This document shows, one piece after another, positions 10,685 through 19,440 of a stretch of DNA of 64,000 nucleotides (position 1 is the stretch's first letter; each line of letters begins with the position of its first letter). The stretch spans positions 1-64,000 of the forward strand of contig CAVYTX010000004.1 in the NCBI GenBank assembly GCA_963771545.1. Reading direction: 5' to 3'. Below the pieces are notes generated by a model. That model was not told the DNA's origin. It saw only the letters and a program-made list of their open reading frames with translations, and did not search any database. Both the position numbers and the translations under genes were made by a program. The DNA is from CAKZLS01 sp963771545 (GTDB lineage Bacteria > Pseudomonadota > Alphaproteobacteria > Rhodospirillales > Defluviicoccaceae).

Positions 10685-12625
10685 TCAGCGGTTCTGGCGA
10701 TTGTCCACCAGATCATCGACCACGGCGGGGTCGGCCAACGTGGACGTGTCGCCGAGAGCCTCGGACTCGTTCTCGGCGATCTTACGCAGGATCCGGCGCA
10801 TGATCTTACCGGACCGGGTCTTCGGCAAGCCGGGCGCCCATTGGATGAAGTCGGGCGAGGCGATCGGTCCGATCTCGGTCCGCACCCACTTGACCAACTC
10901 CTTTCGCAGCTCCTCGGAGGGTTGTTCGCCGGCGTTAAGAGTCACGTAGGCGTAGATGCCTTGGCCCTTCAATTCGTGGGGGCAGCCGACCACGGCGGCC
11001 TCGGCCACCTTGGGATGGGCCACCAGCGCGCTTTCCACCTCGGCGGTGCCCATGCGGTGCCCGGAAACATTGATGACATCGTCCACGCGGCCGGTGATCC
11101 AGTAGTAGCCGTCTTCGTCGCGACGGCAGCCATCCCCGGTGAAATACATGCCGGCGTACGTCGAGAAGTAGGTCTGCACGAAACGGTCGTGGTCCTGGTA
11201 TACCGAGCGCATCATTCCCGGCCACGCGTCGACAATGCACAGGTTGCCCGAGCACGCCCCTTCCAGCGACTTGCCGTCGGCATCGACAATTTCGGGCTGC
11301 ACGCCAAAGAACGGCAAGGTCGCCGAGCCGGGCTTGAGCGCTGTCGCCCCTGGTAGCGGGGTGATGAGGATGCCACCCGTTTCGGTCTGCCACCAGGTGT
11401 CGACGATGGGGCAGCGCCGTTCGCCGATCACATTATAGTACCAGTTCCAGGCCTCCGGGTTGATCGGCTCGCCGACGGTGCCGAGGATCCGGATCGACTT
11501 GCGGCTGGTCTTGGTCACCGGTCCGTCGCCTTCGCGCATCAACGCGCGGATGGCGGTCGGCGCCGTGTAGAAAATGTTGACCTTGTGCTTGTCGCACACT
11601 TCCCAGAAGCGCGAGGCGTTCGGATAATTGGGCACGCCCTCGAACATCAGCGAGATGGCGCCGTTGGCGAGCGGCCCGTAGACGATATAGCTGTGTCCGG
11701 TTACCCAGCCGATGTCGGCGGTGCACCAGTACACCTCGCCGTCCTTGTAATCGAACACGTACTGGTGGGTCATGGCTACAAAGACCAGGTAGCCGGCGGT
11801 GGTGTGCAACACGCCCTTGGGCTTGCCGGTGGAGCCGGAGGTGTAGAGGATGAACAGTGGGTCCTCGGCGTTCATCTCCTCGGGCGGGCAGTCGGCCGAG
11901 GCCTTGGCCATCAGATCCTCGTACCAGAGGTCGCGGCCTTCGGTCCACGCGATTTTGCCGCCGGTGCGCTTGACGACGATGCAGTTCTTGACCGATGGGC
12001 AGGTTTTGAGCGCCGCGTCCGTATTGGCCTTCAGCGGGATCGGCCGGCCGCCGCGCAAGCCCTCGTCGGAGGTGATGACTAGGTTTGAATCGCAATCCTG
12101 AATGCGGCCACCCAGCGAATCCGGGGAAAATCCTCCGAACACCACCGAGTGGATGGCGCCGATGCGGGCGCATGCGAGCACGGAGATGGCGAGTTCGGGA
12201 ATCATTGGCAGATACAGGGTGACGCGATCGCCCTTTTTAATTCCCAGCGATTTCAGGGCGTTGGCAAGCTTGCAGACCTGTTCGTGGAGTTCCTTATAGG
12301 TGATGGCCCTGCTGTCCTTGGGGTCGTCGCCTTCCCAAAGGAGGGCGGTCTGATCGCCACGCTTCGCCAGATGGCGATCCAGGCAGTTGGCGGACGCGTT
12401 CAGCGTTCCATCGTGGAACCACTTGATATGGACATCGGGCGCTTGAAAGCTGACATCCTTGACCTTGGTGTATGGTTTGATCCAGTCGATCCGCTTGCCA
12501 TGTTCGCCCCAGAACCCTTCCGAGTCTTCGACCGACCGTTTGTACATTTCCAGATATTTGTCGTGGTCGCACCAAGCCGACTTGGCGATGGCCTCGGGAA
12601 CCGGATATACGTGCTCTTCCGTCAT
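10685..12625 (-). CDS. acsA: Acetyl-CoA synthetase
   Basis: Converts acetate, ATP and CoA to acetyl-CoA via acetyl-AMP. 646 residues, the usual length. ATP-binding P-loop YTSGSTGKPKGV (about residues 258-269), the WWQTETGG block (about 415) and the C-terminal PKTRSGKIMRR with the Lys that catalyses adenylation and is the target of acetylation control. It is transcribed alone, with no regulator beside it. Confidence 0.97.
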   Translation of the reverse strand: MTEEHVYPVPEAIAKSAWCDHDKYLEMYKRSVEDSEGFWGEHGKRIDWIKPYTKVKDVSFQAPDVHIKWFHDGTLNASANCLDRHLAKRGDQTALLWEGDDPKDSRAITYKELHEQVCKLANALKSLGIKKGDRVTLYLPMIPELAISVLACARIGAIHSVVFGGFSPDSLGGRIQDCDSNLVITSDEGLRGGRPIPLKANTDAALKTCPSVKNCIVVKRTGGKIAWTEGRDLWYEDLMAKASADCPPEEMNAEDPLFILYTSGSTGKPKGVLHTTAGYLVFVAMTHQYVFDYKDGEVYWCTADIGWVTGHSYIVYGPLANGAISLMFEGVPNYPNASRFWEVCDKHKVNIFYTAPTAIRALMREGDGPVTKTSRKSIRILGTVGEPINPEAWNWYYNVIGERRCPIVDTWWQTETGGILITPLPGATALKPGSATLPFFGVQPEIVDADGKSLEGACSGNLCIVDAWPGMMRSVYQDHDRFVQTYFSTYAGMYFTGDGCRRDEDGYYWITGRVDDVINVSGHRMGTAEVESALVAHPKVAEAAVVGCPHELKGQGIYAYVTLNAGEQPSEELRKELVKWVRTEIGPIASPDFIQWAPGLPKTRSGKIMRRILRKIAENESEALGDTSTLADPAVVDDLVDNRQNR

Positions 12626-12810
12626 GATCGTTCTTCTCCTCCCCTAGGATAGGTTAGCGACTTCTTGTTGATGCCCGATTGGGGGCGCCGTACCATTGTG
12701 ACTTAATGAATTCGGTCGCGGGCTTACCAACTAAACATTGCCGCAATTATCTCGAAATTTCCGCCCGATACAAGTGGGCCAGGTGATTTGCACAGAGTCC
12801 GATGGGAGAG

Positions 12811-13146
12811 TCAATCCGACAGAAGGATGACGCCATCGCGAATCTCGAACGGCGCCGCGCGGAGGCTTTTCCCGGCGCATGGTCCGGATACGCAGAAGCC
12901 ATCCTCGATGCGAAACAGCGCCCCATGCGTGGCGCAGAGAATATGGGTCTTTTCCGAATTCAGAAACCGTCCCGGCGTGAAATCGAGGGGCGAGCCGAGA
13001 TGCGGACATGAGTTGTCGTACAAATAGACGTCGCCGCCGCGGCGAATGGCCATGTAGAACCGCCGGCCACCCGGAGCATCGACGTTAAAACCGGCGGATC
13101 CGCCATCCGGGATGTCGTCCACACGGCCCAGCGGGGTCTCGGTCAC
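12811..13146 (-). CDS. Rieske [2Fe-2S] ferredoxin-like protein
   Basis: 111 residues with both Rieske cluster motifs, CPHLGSPLDF and CATHGALF (C-x-H and C-x-x-H), so a small electron-transfer protein of the NirD/ferredoxin-component type. The start is GTG at 13146 and overlaps the stop of the upstream EVE gene (GTGA), so translation is probably coupled. The EVE-Rieske pair is common in alphaproteobacteria; its substrate partner is not evident here. Confidence 0.9.
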   Translation of the reverse strand: MTETPLGRVDDIPDGGSAGFNVDAPGGRRFYMAIRRGGDVYLYDNSCPHLGSPLDFTPGRFLNSEKTHILCATHGALFRIEDGFCVSGPCAGKSLRAAPFEIRDGVILLSD

Positions 13147-13556
13147 GATGGGGCGCCACCCAGTTCGGAAATAATCCGCCAGGCGTCGTCGTCCAACGGC
13201 ATGACCGACAGCCGGGACTGTCGGACGAGCGCGGTTTGGTCGAGCCGGCCGTCGGCCTTGATCTCCGCCAGCGAAACCGGACGCGCCAGCGGCCCCAGCG
13301 CCTTGAAGTCCACCATGCCGAACCGCCTCGACGCATCGGTGGGGTCGGGATAGTATTCCCTCGCCACCTCCAGGATCCCGATCACCGCTCGTTCGCCGCC
13401 CGAATGGTAGAAGAATGCTCGATCCCCTACCTTCATCGCCTTCATGTTATTGCAAGCTTGGTGATTGCGCACGCCATCCCATTCGGCAACCCCCGCCGCC
13501 ATGTGCTCATCCCATGACCACGCATCCGGTTCGGATTTCACCAACCAGTAAGCCAT
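13143..13556 (-). CDS. EVE domain protein (modified-base/RNA-binding PUA-like fold)
   Basis: 137 residues covering a single EVE domain: the MAYWLVKSEPDAWSWDEH start, WDGVRNHQACNNMK, and GDRAFFYHSGGERAVIGI. EVE/YTH-like domains bind modified nucleotides and are seen in housekeeping and anti-phage proteins. In this gene order (tsaD, gpsA, YciI, EVE, Rieske) it is the ordinary chromosomal form. It overlaps the Rieske gene by 4 nt. Confidence 0.92.
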   Translation of the reverse strand: MAYWLVKSEPDAWSWDEHMAAGVAEWDGVRNHQACNNMKAMKVGDRAFFYHSGGERAVIGILEVAREYYPDPTDASRRFGMVDFKALGPLARPVSLAEIKADGRLDQTALVRQSRLSVMPLDDDAWRIISELGGAPS

Positions 13557-13594
13557 CCGTTTTTTCCGTCGTCCGCCGTCCGTTGATTGGCCGC

Positions 13595-13954
13595 TTAGGC
13601 GACCGCCTTTACCACTTTCGCAACCGACTCGAGGGCCTTGCCGGTGGCCGCGACGAAATCTTCGACTCTTTGAATGCGCTTCCGGGCATCCTTCAAACCC
13701 TTGATTCCGGCGCGCAGATCGCTCTCCAGCGGTTTCATCTGCTGAAGGGACCTCTTCAATTCCGCGTTCTCCAGATCGCGGATGGCGCCCTGAATTTCGT
13801 TGAGGGTCCGGACGTAACTTCGAAACGCCGGCACCCCGGCCGCGCTTGCCGCCATCCAGTTTTCCCGGCGAAGCATGTCGTTGCGCGTGGTTTGAAGTTC
13901 CTTGACGGTGACATCCTTCAGGTCGTTGCCGTCTTCCTTGACGTTCGCAGCCAT
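13595..13954 (-). CDS. Small conserved hypothetical, charged helical protein
   Basis: 119 residues from MAANVKEDGND. GGGGA lies about 8 nt before this ATG, which decides the start over 14005. The protein is almost wholly predicted helix, rich in Lys/Arg/Glu, with heptad-like spacing in the middle (LNEIQGAIRDLENAELKRSL), and has no signal peptide. The gene lies 31 nt downstream of a lipoprotein gene on the same strand, and both are of helical, coiled-coil character, so the two may work together. Function not recognised. Confidence 0.65.
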   Translation of the reverse strand: MAANVKEDGNDLKDVTVKELQTTRNDMLRRENWMAASAAGVPAFRSYVRTLNEIQGAIRDLENAELKRSLQQMKPLESDLRAGIKGLKDARKRIQRVEDFVAATGKALESVAKVVKAVA

Positions 13955-13985
13955 GACATTTCCCCGTTTTCCTGCGGGCGCGCGC

Positions 13986-14879
13986 CTAATTCGCGAGTGC
14001 CGCAACCAATTTCTGAGTGGCGTCGATGCGATTTTGCAGGCGGATCAAGGTGGACTTCTCCGGCCCTCCGCCCGCCAGTTCGCGCCAGGCGATACGCAAC
14101 TCCGCCATGGCTTCCTCCGCTTTCATCGCGGTCGCGATCTTCGCTGGCTGGGTCAGATACTCGATCCGATTGTCTATCCATCCCGGTGGGAGTTTCTGCT
14201 TATTGCTTTCGTAGCTCTCGAACAACGGAGTTTCCAATCCCGCGATAACCCATGCCTCTTGATTCCTTGCCATGCTCTGACCCAAGGCCTTCAATACCGA
14301 CTCCTGCAAGGCAAGCTCCGCGTCGATGGCGGCCCCGTGCGCTTCAAGTTCTTTTCGGAGCGCCTTGCTCTTCAGGGCCACGACGACAAAATTTCCCGTC
14401 GGCTTGCCGGCCTTCTCCACCGAAATGTCCATTGAATTCCGTTCCGGGAGCGCATCGCGAACAGCCCCCATGCCGACGATCAGGTCCCTCGTCGCCGCAC
14501 CGAGATCTTCGCCCACGTCATCGTCTGTGAGTTTGCCGATGGTTTGAAAGTACTCCTGGAGAAGGACGACGTGTTCCTTCATGCCCCTAAGAAGTGCTTC
14601 GGTTTGCTGGAGATCGGCGTTGGCTTCCTGCAATTGGTCTCGAAGCTTGGTGGTAGATATGCCCGGTTCCCGGCGGATCAGTTCCAGAGTCACGCTGTCG
14701 GCCCGTATCGCCGATTTGTAGTAGGCATCATAAAACCCCGGCAGAATTTTCGTGAGTTCCTCGCCCTCCTTGGCGACCTCCGAGCCCTCATGAACCCGCT
14801 GCGCGGTCGTGCATGCTTGCAGCGCCACAGCGACCGCCAGAACGAACGCAACCCCCTGGAAACGCCTCATTGTTTGCAT
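13986..14879 (-). CDS. Predicted lipoprotein, coiled-coil, function unknown
   Basis: 297 residues. An N-terminal hydrophobic signal (FVLAVAVALQAC) with an LQAC lipobox predicts lipidation at Cys23 and export. The rest is long amphipathic helix without recognised motifs. A purine-rich GGGGG site precedes ATG 14879. It is followed at 31 nt by a small helical protein gene and preceded by an exported M20 peptidase. All three interrupt the otherwise conserved YciI-EVE neighbourhood and look like an acquired cassette. Confidence 0.7.
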   Translation of the reverse strand: MQTMRRFQGVAFVLAVAVALQACTTAQRVHEGSEVAKEGEELTKILPGFYDAYYKSAIRADSVTLELIRREPGISTTKLRDQLQEANADLQQTEALLRGMKEHVVLLQEYFQTIGKLTDDDVGEDLGAATRDLIVGMGAVRDALPERNSMDISVEKAGKPTGNFVVVALKSKALRKELEAHGAAIDAELALQESVLKALGQSMARNQEAWVIAGLETPLFESYESNKQKLPPGWIDNRIEYLTQPAKIATAMKAEEAMAELRIAWRELAGGGPEKSTLIRLQNRIDATQKLVAALAN

Positions 14880-14930
14880 CGCTAACCCCCGGTCGTCGCG
14901 CGTCTCGCCCTTATTGCCAAATCCCTTGCG

Positions 14931-16178
14931 TTAATCTTGATTGGACAGCTCCATGACGAGCTTGGCGGTTAGGTACAAACGGGGTGCGATGCTGTTGAGT
15001 TCCGCGTACTCATCCGGCGTATGTATCTTTGCGCCGACGATCCCCAGCGTTTCCAATACCGCAGGTTTGGGGCTGTCCGGCGAATACGCATAGCCTGCAT
15101 CGGTTCCAAATCGCATGGCGACGGTGCCAAGTTCATGGCCGATCGCCTTATAAATCTGTATGGCGAGCGCCGCGAGTTCGTCCGATGCTTCGTTGGGCGA
15201 AAGCGGCGGGCGTCCCCTATCAAGACTGAATTCGACCTCGGTATCCGGGATCAAGTGATTTTGAACGATGTCGGTCGCGGCCTTTGTGACGCGCTCGATC
15301 TCGCTGTAATCGGAATAGCGCATATCGCCTTCGGCATTCGCTTCATCGGGGATAATGTTGCGGCGTGTTCCGCCCTTTACGATGGTCCAATTCACCGTGG
15401 TTTTCTTCTCGGGATTGCCCAAGTCTTGAAGTTGAAGCAGCTGATGCGCCAATTCGGTGACGGCGTTGCGCCCTTTTTCCGGCGCCGACCCCGCGTGCGA
15501 AGCGACCCCCTTGACCTTCAGAAATACATAATTGATTCCATTGGTCGCGGTCGTGACGTTTTCCTCTTCGGGAGGTTCAAAGGACAGGGCGTAGTCATGC
15601 TGGCTCGCGAGTTCACGGATCAGCTCACGTGAACCAAACGATCCCTTTTCTTCATCGGGATTGAAGAACACCGTCAGGGTGCCGAACTGATCGAAATTCA
15701 AATTCTTCAGCAACTCGACCGCGTGCAATATGAGCAGCGTTCCGCCCTTGGCATCCGCTACACCGGGGCCATAAAGACGCGTGCCGTCGTTGCGAAACGG
15801 ACGCTTCGCGGCTTCGCCCGGCTCAAACACCGTATCATAGTGACACATCAGGAGAATTTTACGGCTTCCGGCGCCTTTCAGGGTGCTGATGATATTGTTG
15901 CCGCCGAATTTTTCAGCGGGTTTCAACTCCACCTCGGCGCCGAGCGCGCTCAGCCGATCGACCAAGATCGCTTCGACCTTGGAGAGACCCTCCACATTGC
16001 CGGTTCCCGTGTCGATGTTAACGAGCTGCTCCAGGGTTTCCAGAAGCGCGGGTTGTTGTGCTTCCGCAAGCTTCAAGATTTCATCGGCCGATGTCTGGGC
16101 TTTGGCGGTTGCGTCGGCGATCCAGCTTCCGGTGAACAGCAAAGCGAGCACTGCAATATAGGGCGATTTTCTCAACAC
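14931..16178 (-). CDS. Exported M20 family metallopeptidase (glutamate carboxypeptidase-like)
   Basis: 415 residues with a signal peptide (MLRKSPYIAVLALLFTGSW, cleavage probably near ATAKA). Di-zinc site residues are visible: H113 in MCHYDTVFEPGE, D142 in GVADAKGG, and the catalytic/ligand pair E176-E177 in PDEEKGS. KVKGVASHAGSAPEKGRNA is the dimerisation-domain substrate signature of CPG2-type enzymes, which remove C-terminal glutamate from folate- or peptide-like substrates. It probably acts in the periplasm. Substrate not determined. Confidence 0.88.
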   Translation of the reverse strand: MLRKSPYIAVLALLFTGSWIADATAKAQTSADEILKLAEAQQPALLETLEQLVNIDTGTGNVEGLSKVEAILVDRLSALGAEVELKPAEKFGGNNIISTLKGAGSRKILLMCHYDTVFEPGEAAKRPFRNDGTRLYGPGVADAKGGTLLILHAVELLKNLNFDQFGTLTVFFNPDEEKGSFGSRELIRELASQHDYALSFEPPEEENVTTATNGINYVFLKVKGVASHAGSAPEKGRNAVTELAHQLLQLQDLGNPEKKTTVNWTIVKGGTRRNIIPDEANAEGDMRYSDYSEIERVTKAATDIVQNHLIPDTEVEFSLDRGRPPLSPNEASDELAALAIQIYKAIGHELGTVAMRFGTDAGYAYSPDSPKPAVLETLGIVGAKIHTPDEYAELNSIAPRLYLTAKLVMELSNQD

Positions 16179-16325
16179 GGGTCACTCCTCCCATATCTGG
16201 TTGTCGGATAGGGACATACGACGTGACCGTTGCGCGCGCGGTATTCAAGAGGTTTCTGTCGGGACGAGACTAAATCGCCGCTCACTTTCTTTTTTGCCGC
16301 GGGCGACGCCGGGCGAAGCGGAGTG

Positions 16326-16610
16326 TTACTCGGCCGGGATGACCTCCTTCCACGCCCGGATGGTCACGCTCTCGAACAGGCCCGCCTTGTTGTAAGGGTC
16401 GTTGGCGGCGAACTGCTCGGCTTCCTTGCGATCGGTGAGATCCAGGATCAGCAGGCTGCCGTTCATGTGCTGGCCATCGTCCGTCAGGGTCGGGCCGACC
16501 GCCACCGCCCGGTCCTTGAAACCACCGAGATATTCCAGATGCGCTTGGCGGGTGTCGAGCCTGAGCCGTTCATGGCCCGGTTTGTCGTTGCAGAAAATCA
16601 TGAAAAGCAT
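16326..16610 (-). CDS. YciI family protein
   Basis: 94 residues with the ferredoxin-like YciI fold signature: MLFMIFCNDKPG start, RLDTRQAHLEYL with the conserved His, GPTLTDDG, and FAANDPYNKAGLFESVTIRAW with the conserved D-P-Y. The family has suspected but unproven enzymatic roles. It lies 28 nt downstream of gpsA on the same strand, as in many alphaproteobacteria. Confidence 0.92.
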   Translation of the reverse strand: MLFMIFCNDKPGHERLRLDTRQAHLEYLGGFKDRAVAVGPTLTDDGQHMNGSLLILDLTDRKEAEQFAANDPYNKAGLFESVTIRAWKEVIPAE

Positions 16611-16638
16611 GATCGGGTCCTCCCTTCTCTTGGTGCTG

Positions 16639-17637
16639 TCATAATCCGAGAGTCTCGGCCTTGAACGGCCGCGACAGCAATCCGTCGATCGTGCCGTCCA
16701 AATCGGCGCCGGCGTTCAGCACCGCGTCGACGGCGGCGCAGATGGGCATGTCCACGCCCTGGCGGCGGGCCAGCTCGGTCACCGACCCGGCGGAAAAGAC
16801 GCCCTCGGTCACGGCCGTGCGGCCGGCGAGAATATCCGTCAACGCCTCGCCTCCGCCCAGCCGGACACCGAGCGAGAAATTCCGCGACTGAATGTTGTTG
16901 CAGGTCAGCACCAGATCGCCCATTCCCGAGAGCCCCATCAGCGTTTCGGGCCGCGCGCCCTTGGCCGCCGCCAGTCGCGCGATCTCGGCAAGGCCCCGGG
17001 TGATCAGCGCCGCCCGGGCGTTGTCGCCCATTCCACGCCCCTGAACGATGCCGCAGGCGATGGCGAGCACGTTCTTGACGGCGCCTCCCACCTCGGCGCC
17101 GATCACGTCCTCGGACGAATAGATGCGAAACCGCCGGGTTCCGAGGGCGGCGGGCACCATTTCCCGCGCCACGGGGTCGGCGCAGGCGAAGGTAACGGCG
17201 GTGGGCAGGTCGCGAGCCACCTCACCGGCGAAACTGGGTCCGGACAACACCGCGACCACGGCGTCCGGCAAGGCCTCGCTCACCACCTCGTGCATCAGCG
17301 CGCAGGTGGTGTCCTCGATGCCCTTGGCGCAGACGATGGCGGGTACGCCCCGTTTCCATCCCGTCGCCGCCCGTTCCGCCACCCTGCGCAGGAATTGTGC
17401 CGGCACGGTCAGCAAAACCGCGTCCGCGCAGGCGGCCTCGCCGGGATCGGCGGTTGCCCGGATCTCGGGGTCGAGGCGAACGCCAGGGAGAAACGCGGTG
17501 TTTTCATGATTCTTGTTGAAGGCGTCCACCACGCCAGGCTCGTGGGCCTGGATGACCACGTGGCGGCCCGCCCGCCGAGCGGTGATGGCCAAGGCGGTCC
17601 CCCAGGCCCCCGCGCCGATGATACCGATCCGATCCAT
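16639..17637 (-). CDS. gpsA: NAD(P)H-dependent glycerol-3-phosphate dehydrogenase
   Basis: Makes sn-glycerol-3-phosphate from dihydroxyacetone phosphate for phospholipid synthesis. Rossmann motif GIIGAGAWGTALA starts at residue 4; VCAKGIE, LSGPSFAGEVA and the C-terminal KNVLAIACGIVQGRGMGDNARAA motif with the catalytic Lys are all present. The start at 17637 (MDRIGIIGAG) is chosen because homology begins there, although the frame stays open to 17889. 332 residues, normal length. Confidence 0.95.
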   Translation of the reverse strand: MDRIGIIGAGAWGTALAITARRAGRHVVIQAHEPGVVDAFNKNHENTAFLPGVRLDPEIRATADPGEAACADAVLLTVPAQFLRRVAERAATGWKRGVPAIVCAKGIEDTTCALMHEVVSEALPDAVVAVLSGPSFAGEVARDLPTAVTFACADPVAREMVPAALGTRRFRIYSSEDVIGAEVGGAVKNVLAIACGIVQGRGMGDNARAALITRGLAEIARLAAAKGARPETLMGLSGMGDLVLTCNNIQSRNFSLGVRLGGGEALTDILAGRTAVTEGVFSAGSVTELARRQGVDMPICAAVDAVLNAGADLDGTIDGLLSRPFKAETLGL

Positions 17638-17735
17638 CACCCCGTTATGCCGTTGAAGAGGAGCGGTCGCAAGAGCGGTCGGAGGAGCACCCATGGAGGA
17701 TTGAGAAAATCTTGGGCCGGGACGCGGCGGCACGG

Positions 17736-17999
17736 CTACGAATGAACACGTGGTGCCGGCGCCCCACGCAACAAGCCCTCGGTGCTCAAGTCCTCGTCCA
17801 CTTCGGGCCAGTGAATGCCCAGACCACCGCCGCAAATCTCCCACCGCCGACGCTGCTCGGGTGTCGCCGACATAAGGCGAGGGTACCAAGCCAATGGTAC
17901 CGTGATGGTGCGACCGTCCATCAGATCCACGCTAAGCGTCTCGGAATCCACACGCACGTGCTTAACCCGCTCGTCAGCGTTTGGCGCTAAAATACCCAT
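17736..17999 (-). CDS. DUF2442 protein
   Basis: 87 residues with the DUF2442 core: VKHVRVDSETLSVDLMDGRTITVPLAWYPRL split over residues 12-43, then WEICGGGLGIHWPEVDEDLSTEGLL. Family members pair with DUF4160 proteins, as here, where the two genes overlap by 26 nt. The pair is widely suspected to be a toxin-antitoxin-like module, with DUF2442 as antitoxin or DNA-binding partner; that role is inference. Confidence 0.9.
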   Translation of the reverse strand: MGILAPNADERVKHVRVDSETLSVDLMDGRTITVPLAWYPRLMSATPEQRRRWEICGGGLGIHWPEVDEDLSTEGLLRGAPAPRVHS

Positions 18000-18216
18000 T
18001 CCATGCCTCCAAGAGATCGTCTTGCCGCTCTCTTATGACCGCCGCCAGATCTCCCAGTTCCTTTGCCGAAAACCCACTGTTGCGGGCAAGCCCCAGGGGC
18101 TTGAGCCAAAATTTAACCGTTTCGCCACCCCGATCCACGTGAACATGCGGTGGCTCGTTTGGTTCGTGGCTGTAGAAATAGAACCGATGGCCACGCCAGC
18201 GGAGAACAGTGGGCAT
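17974..18216 (-). CDS. DUF4160 protein
   Basis: 80 residues with the family signature GHRFYFYSHEPNEPPHVHV and a C-terminal ELGDLAAVIRERQDDLLEAWN helix. It is the upstream member of a DUF4160-DUF2442 pair with overlapping reading frames. The pair sits between tsaD and gpsA, genes that are often adjacent, so it looks like a small mobile two-gene insertion. Confidence 0.9.
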   Translation of the reverse strand: MPTVLRWRGHRFYFYSHEPNEPPHVHVDRGGETVKFWLKPLGLARNSGFSAKELGDLAAVIRERQDDLLEAWNGYFSAKR

Positions 18217-18300
18217 TCAGGTGTCCCGGCAGCACTCAAACTCACATATTATCACGAATAGCTGCGCGTGCAAAAAGTGCGCGGGCGCGGCCAGTTTAGC

Positions 18301-19359
18301 TCAAGCCTTCACCCCGGCGAAAGCCGCGGGGGGCGCGTCCGGGTCCAGGGGCCAGCGCGGGCGCGGGCGGAAGTCGAGAGGGTCGGCGAGGCCGAGGCGG
18401 AGGCGTTCGATGCCGGCCCAGGCGATCATCGCGCCGTTGTCGGTGCAGAGCGCCTGGGGCGGCGCGATCAGTCGCATGTCCTCGCGCTCGGCCAACTCGG
18501 CGAGGCGGGCGCGGAGCACGGCGTTGGCGGCGACGCCGCCGGCAACCACAAGAGTCTCGGAACACGGATAGCGCGCTCGAAACGCGCGAATGGCGTTGCC
18601 GGTGCGGTCCAACAGCGCATCCGCGGCCGCCGCCTGGAACGACGCGCATACATCGGCGACGTCGTCCGAGCAAGGATCGCCGGCTGGCAGGCTGGCGATG
18701 ACGTGCTTCACCGCCGTTTTCAGCCCGGAAAACGAGAAATAGCAGCCCGGACGCCCTTTCATGGGACGCGGCAGGGCGAAGCGGGCCGGGTCGCCGTTGC
18801 TGGCGGCCCGCTCCACCGCTGGTCCGCCCGGATAGCCCAGATCCAGCATCTTGGCGACTTTGTCGAAGGCCTCTCCGAGGGCGTCATCGACGGTGGTGCC
18901 GAGCCGCGTGTAGGCGCCGACGCCCTTCACCGCCAGCAGCTGGCAGTGGCCACCCGAAACCAGCAGCAACAGATAGGGGAACGGCACGTCGTCGGTGAGT
19001 CGCGCGGTCAGCGCGTGCCCTTCCAGATGATTGACGGCCAGGAACGGCAGATCATGAACGGTGGCGATGGCCTTCGCGGTCATCACCCCGACGATGACGC
19101 CGCCGATCAACCCCGGTCCGCCGGTGGCGGCGACGCCATCCAATTCGGCGAACCCCACGCCGGCTTCATCCATGGCCTCGGCGATCAGTCCGTCCAGGTA
19201 TTCCAGATGGGCGCGCGCGGCGATTTCCGGGACCACGCCCCCGAACGGCCGATGATCGTCCAGTTGCGACACGATGCGATCCGAGAGAATCCGCCGGTCG
19301 CCGGTGACCACGGCGGCCGCCGTTTCGTCGCAACTGGTCTCGATCCCGAGCACGATCAT
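18301..19359 (-). CDS. tsaD: tRNA N6-threonylcarbamoyladenosine transferase TsaD
   Basis: Transfers threonylcarbamoyl to A37 of ANN-decoding tRNAs, with TsaB/TsaE. 352 residues: the ASKHA ATPase start VLGIETSCDETAAAVV, the metal-binding NHLEGH pair, LLLVSGGHCQL, FDKVAKMLDLGYPGGP, and the C-terminal AGGVAANAVLR and CTDNGAMIAWAG motifs. It diverges from hemC with 81 nt between starts, which must hold both promoters. Confidence 0.96.
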   Translation of the reverse strand: MIVLGIETSCDETAAAVVTGDRRILSDRIVSQLDDHRPFGGVVPEIAARAHLEYLDGLIAEAMDEAGVGFAELDGVAATGGPGLIGGVIVGVMTAKAIATVHDLPFLAVNHLEGHALTARLTDDVPFPYLLLLVSGGHCQLLAVKGVGAYTRLGTTVDDALGEAFDKVAKMLDLGYPGGPAVERAASNGDPARFALPRPMKGRPGCYFSFSGLKTAVKHVIASLPAGDPCSDDVADVCASFQAAAADALLDRTGNAIRAFRARYPCSETLVVAGGVAANAVLRARLAELAEREDMRLIAPPQALCTDNGAMIAWAGIERLRLGLADPLDFRPRPRWPLDPDAPPAAFAGVKA

Positions 19360-19440
19360 GGAAAAAGTCCTTAAGTGTTCTTGAAACGGACCTTACTCTG
19401 TGACGCTGAGGAACACCAATCTCGTGAACCATAAAGATCC

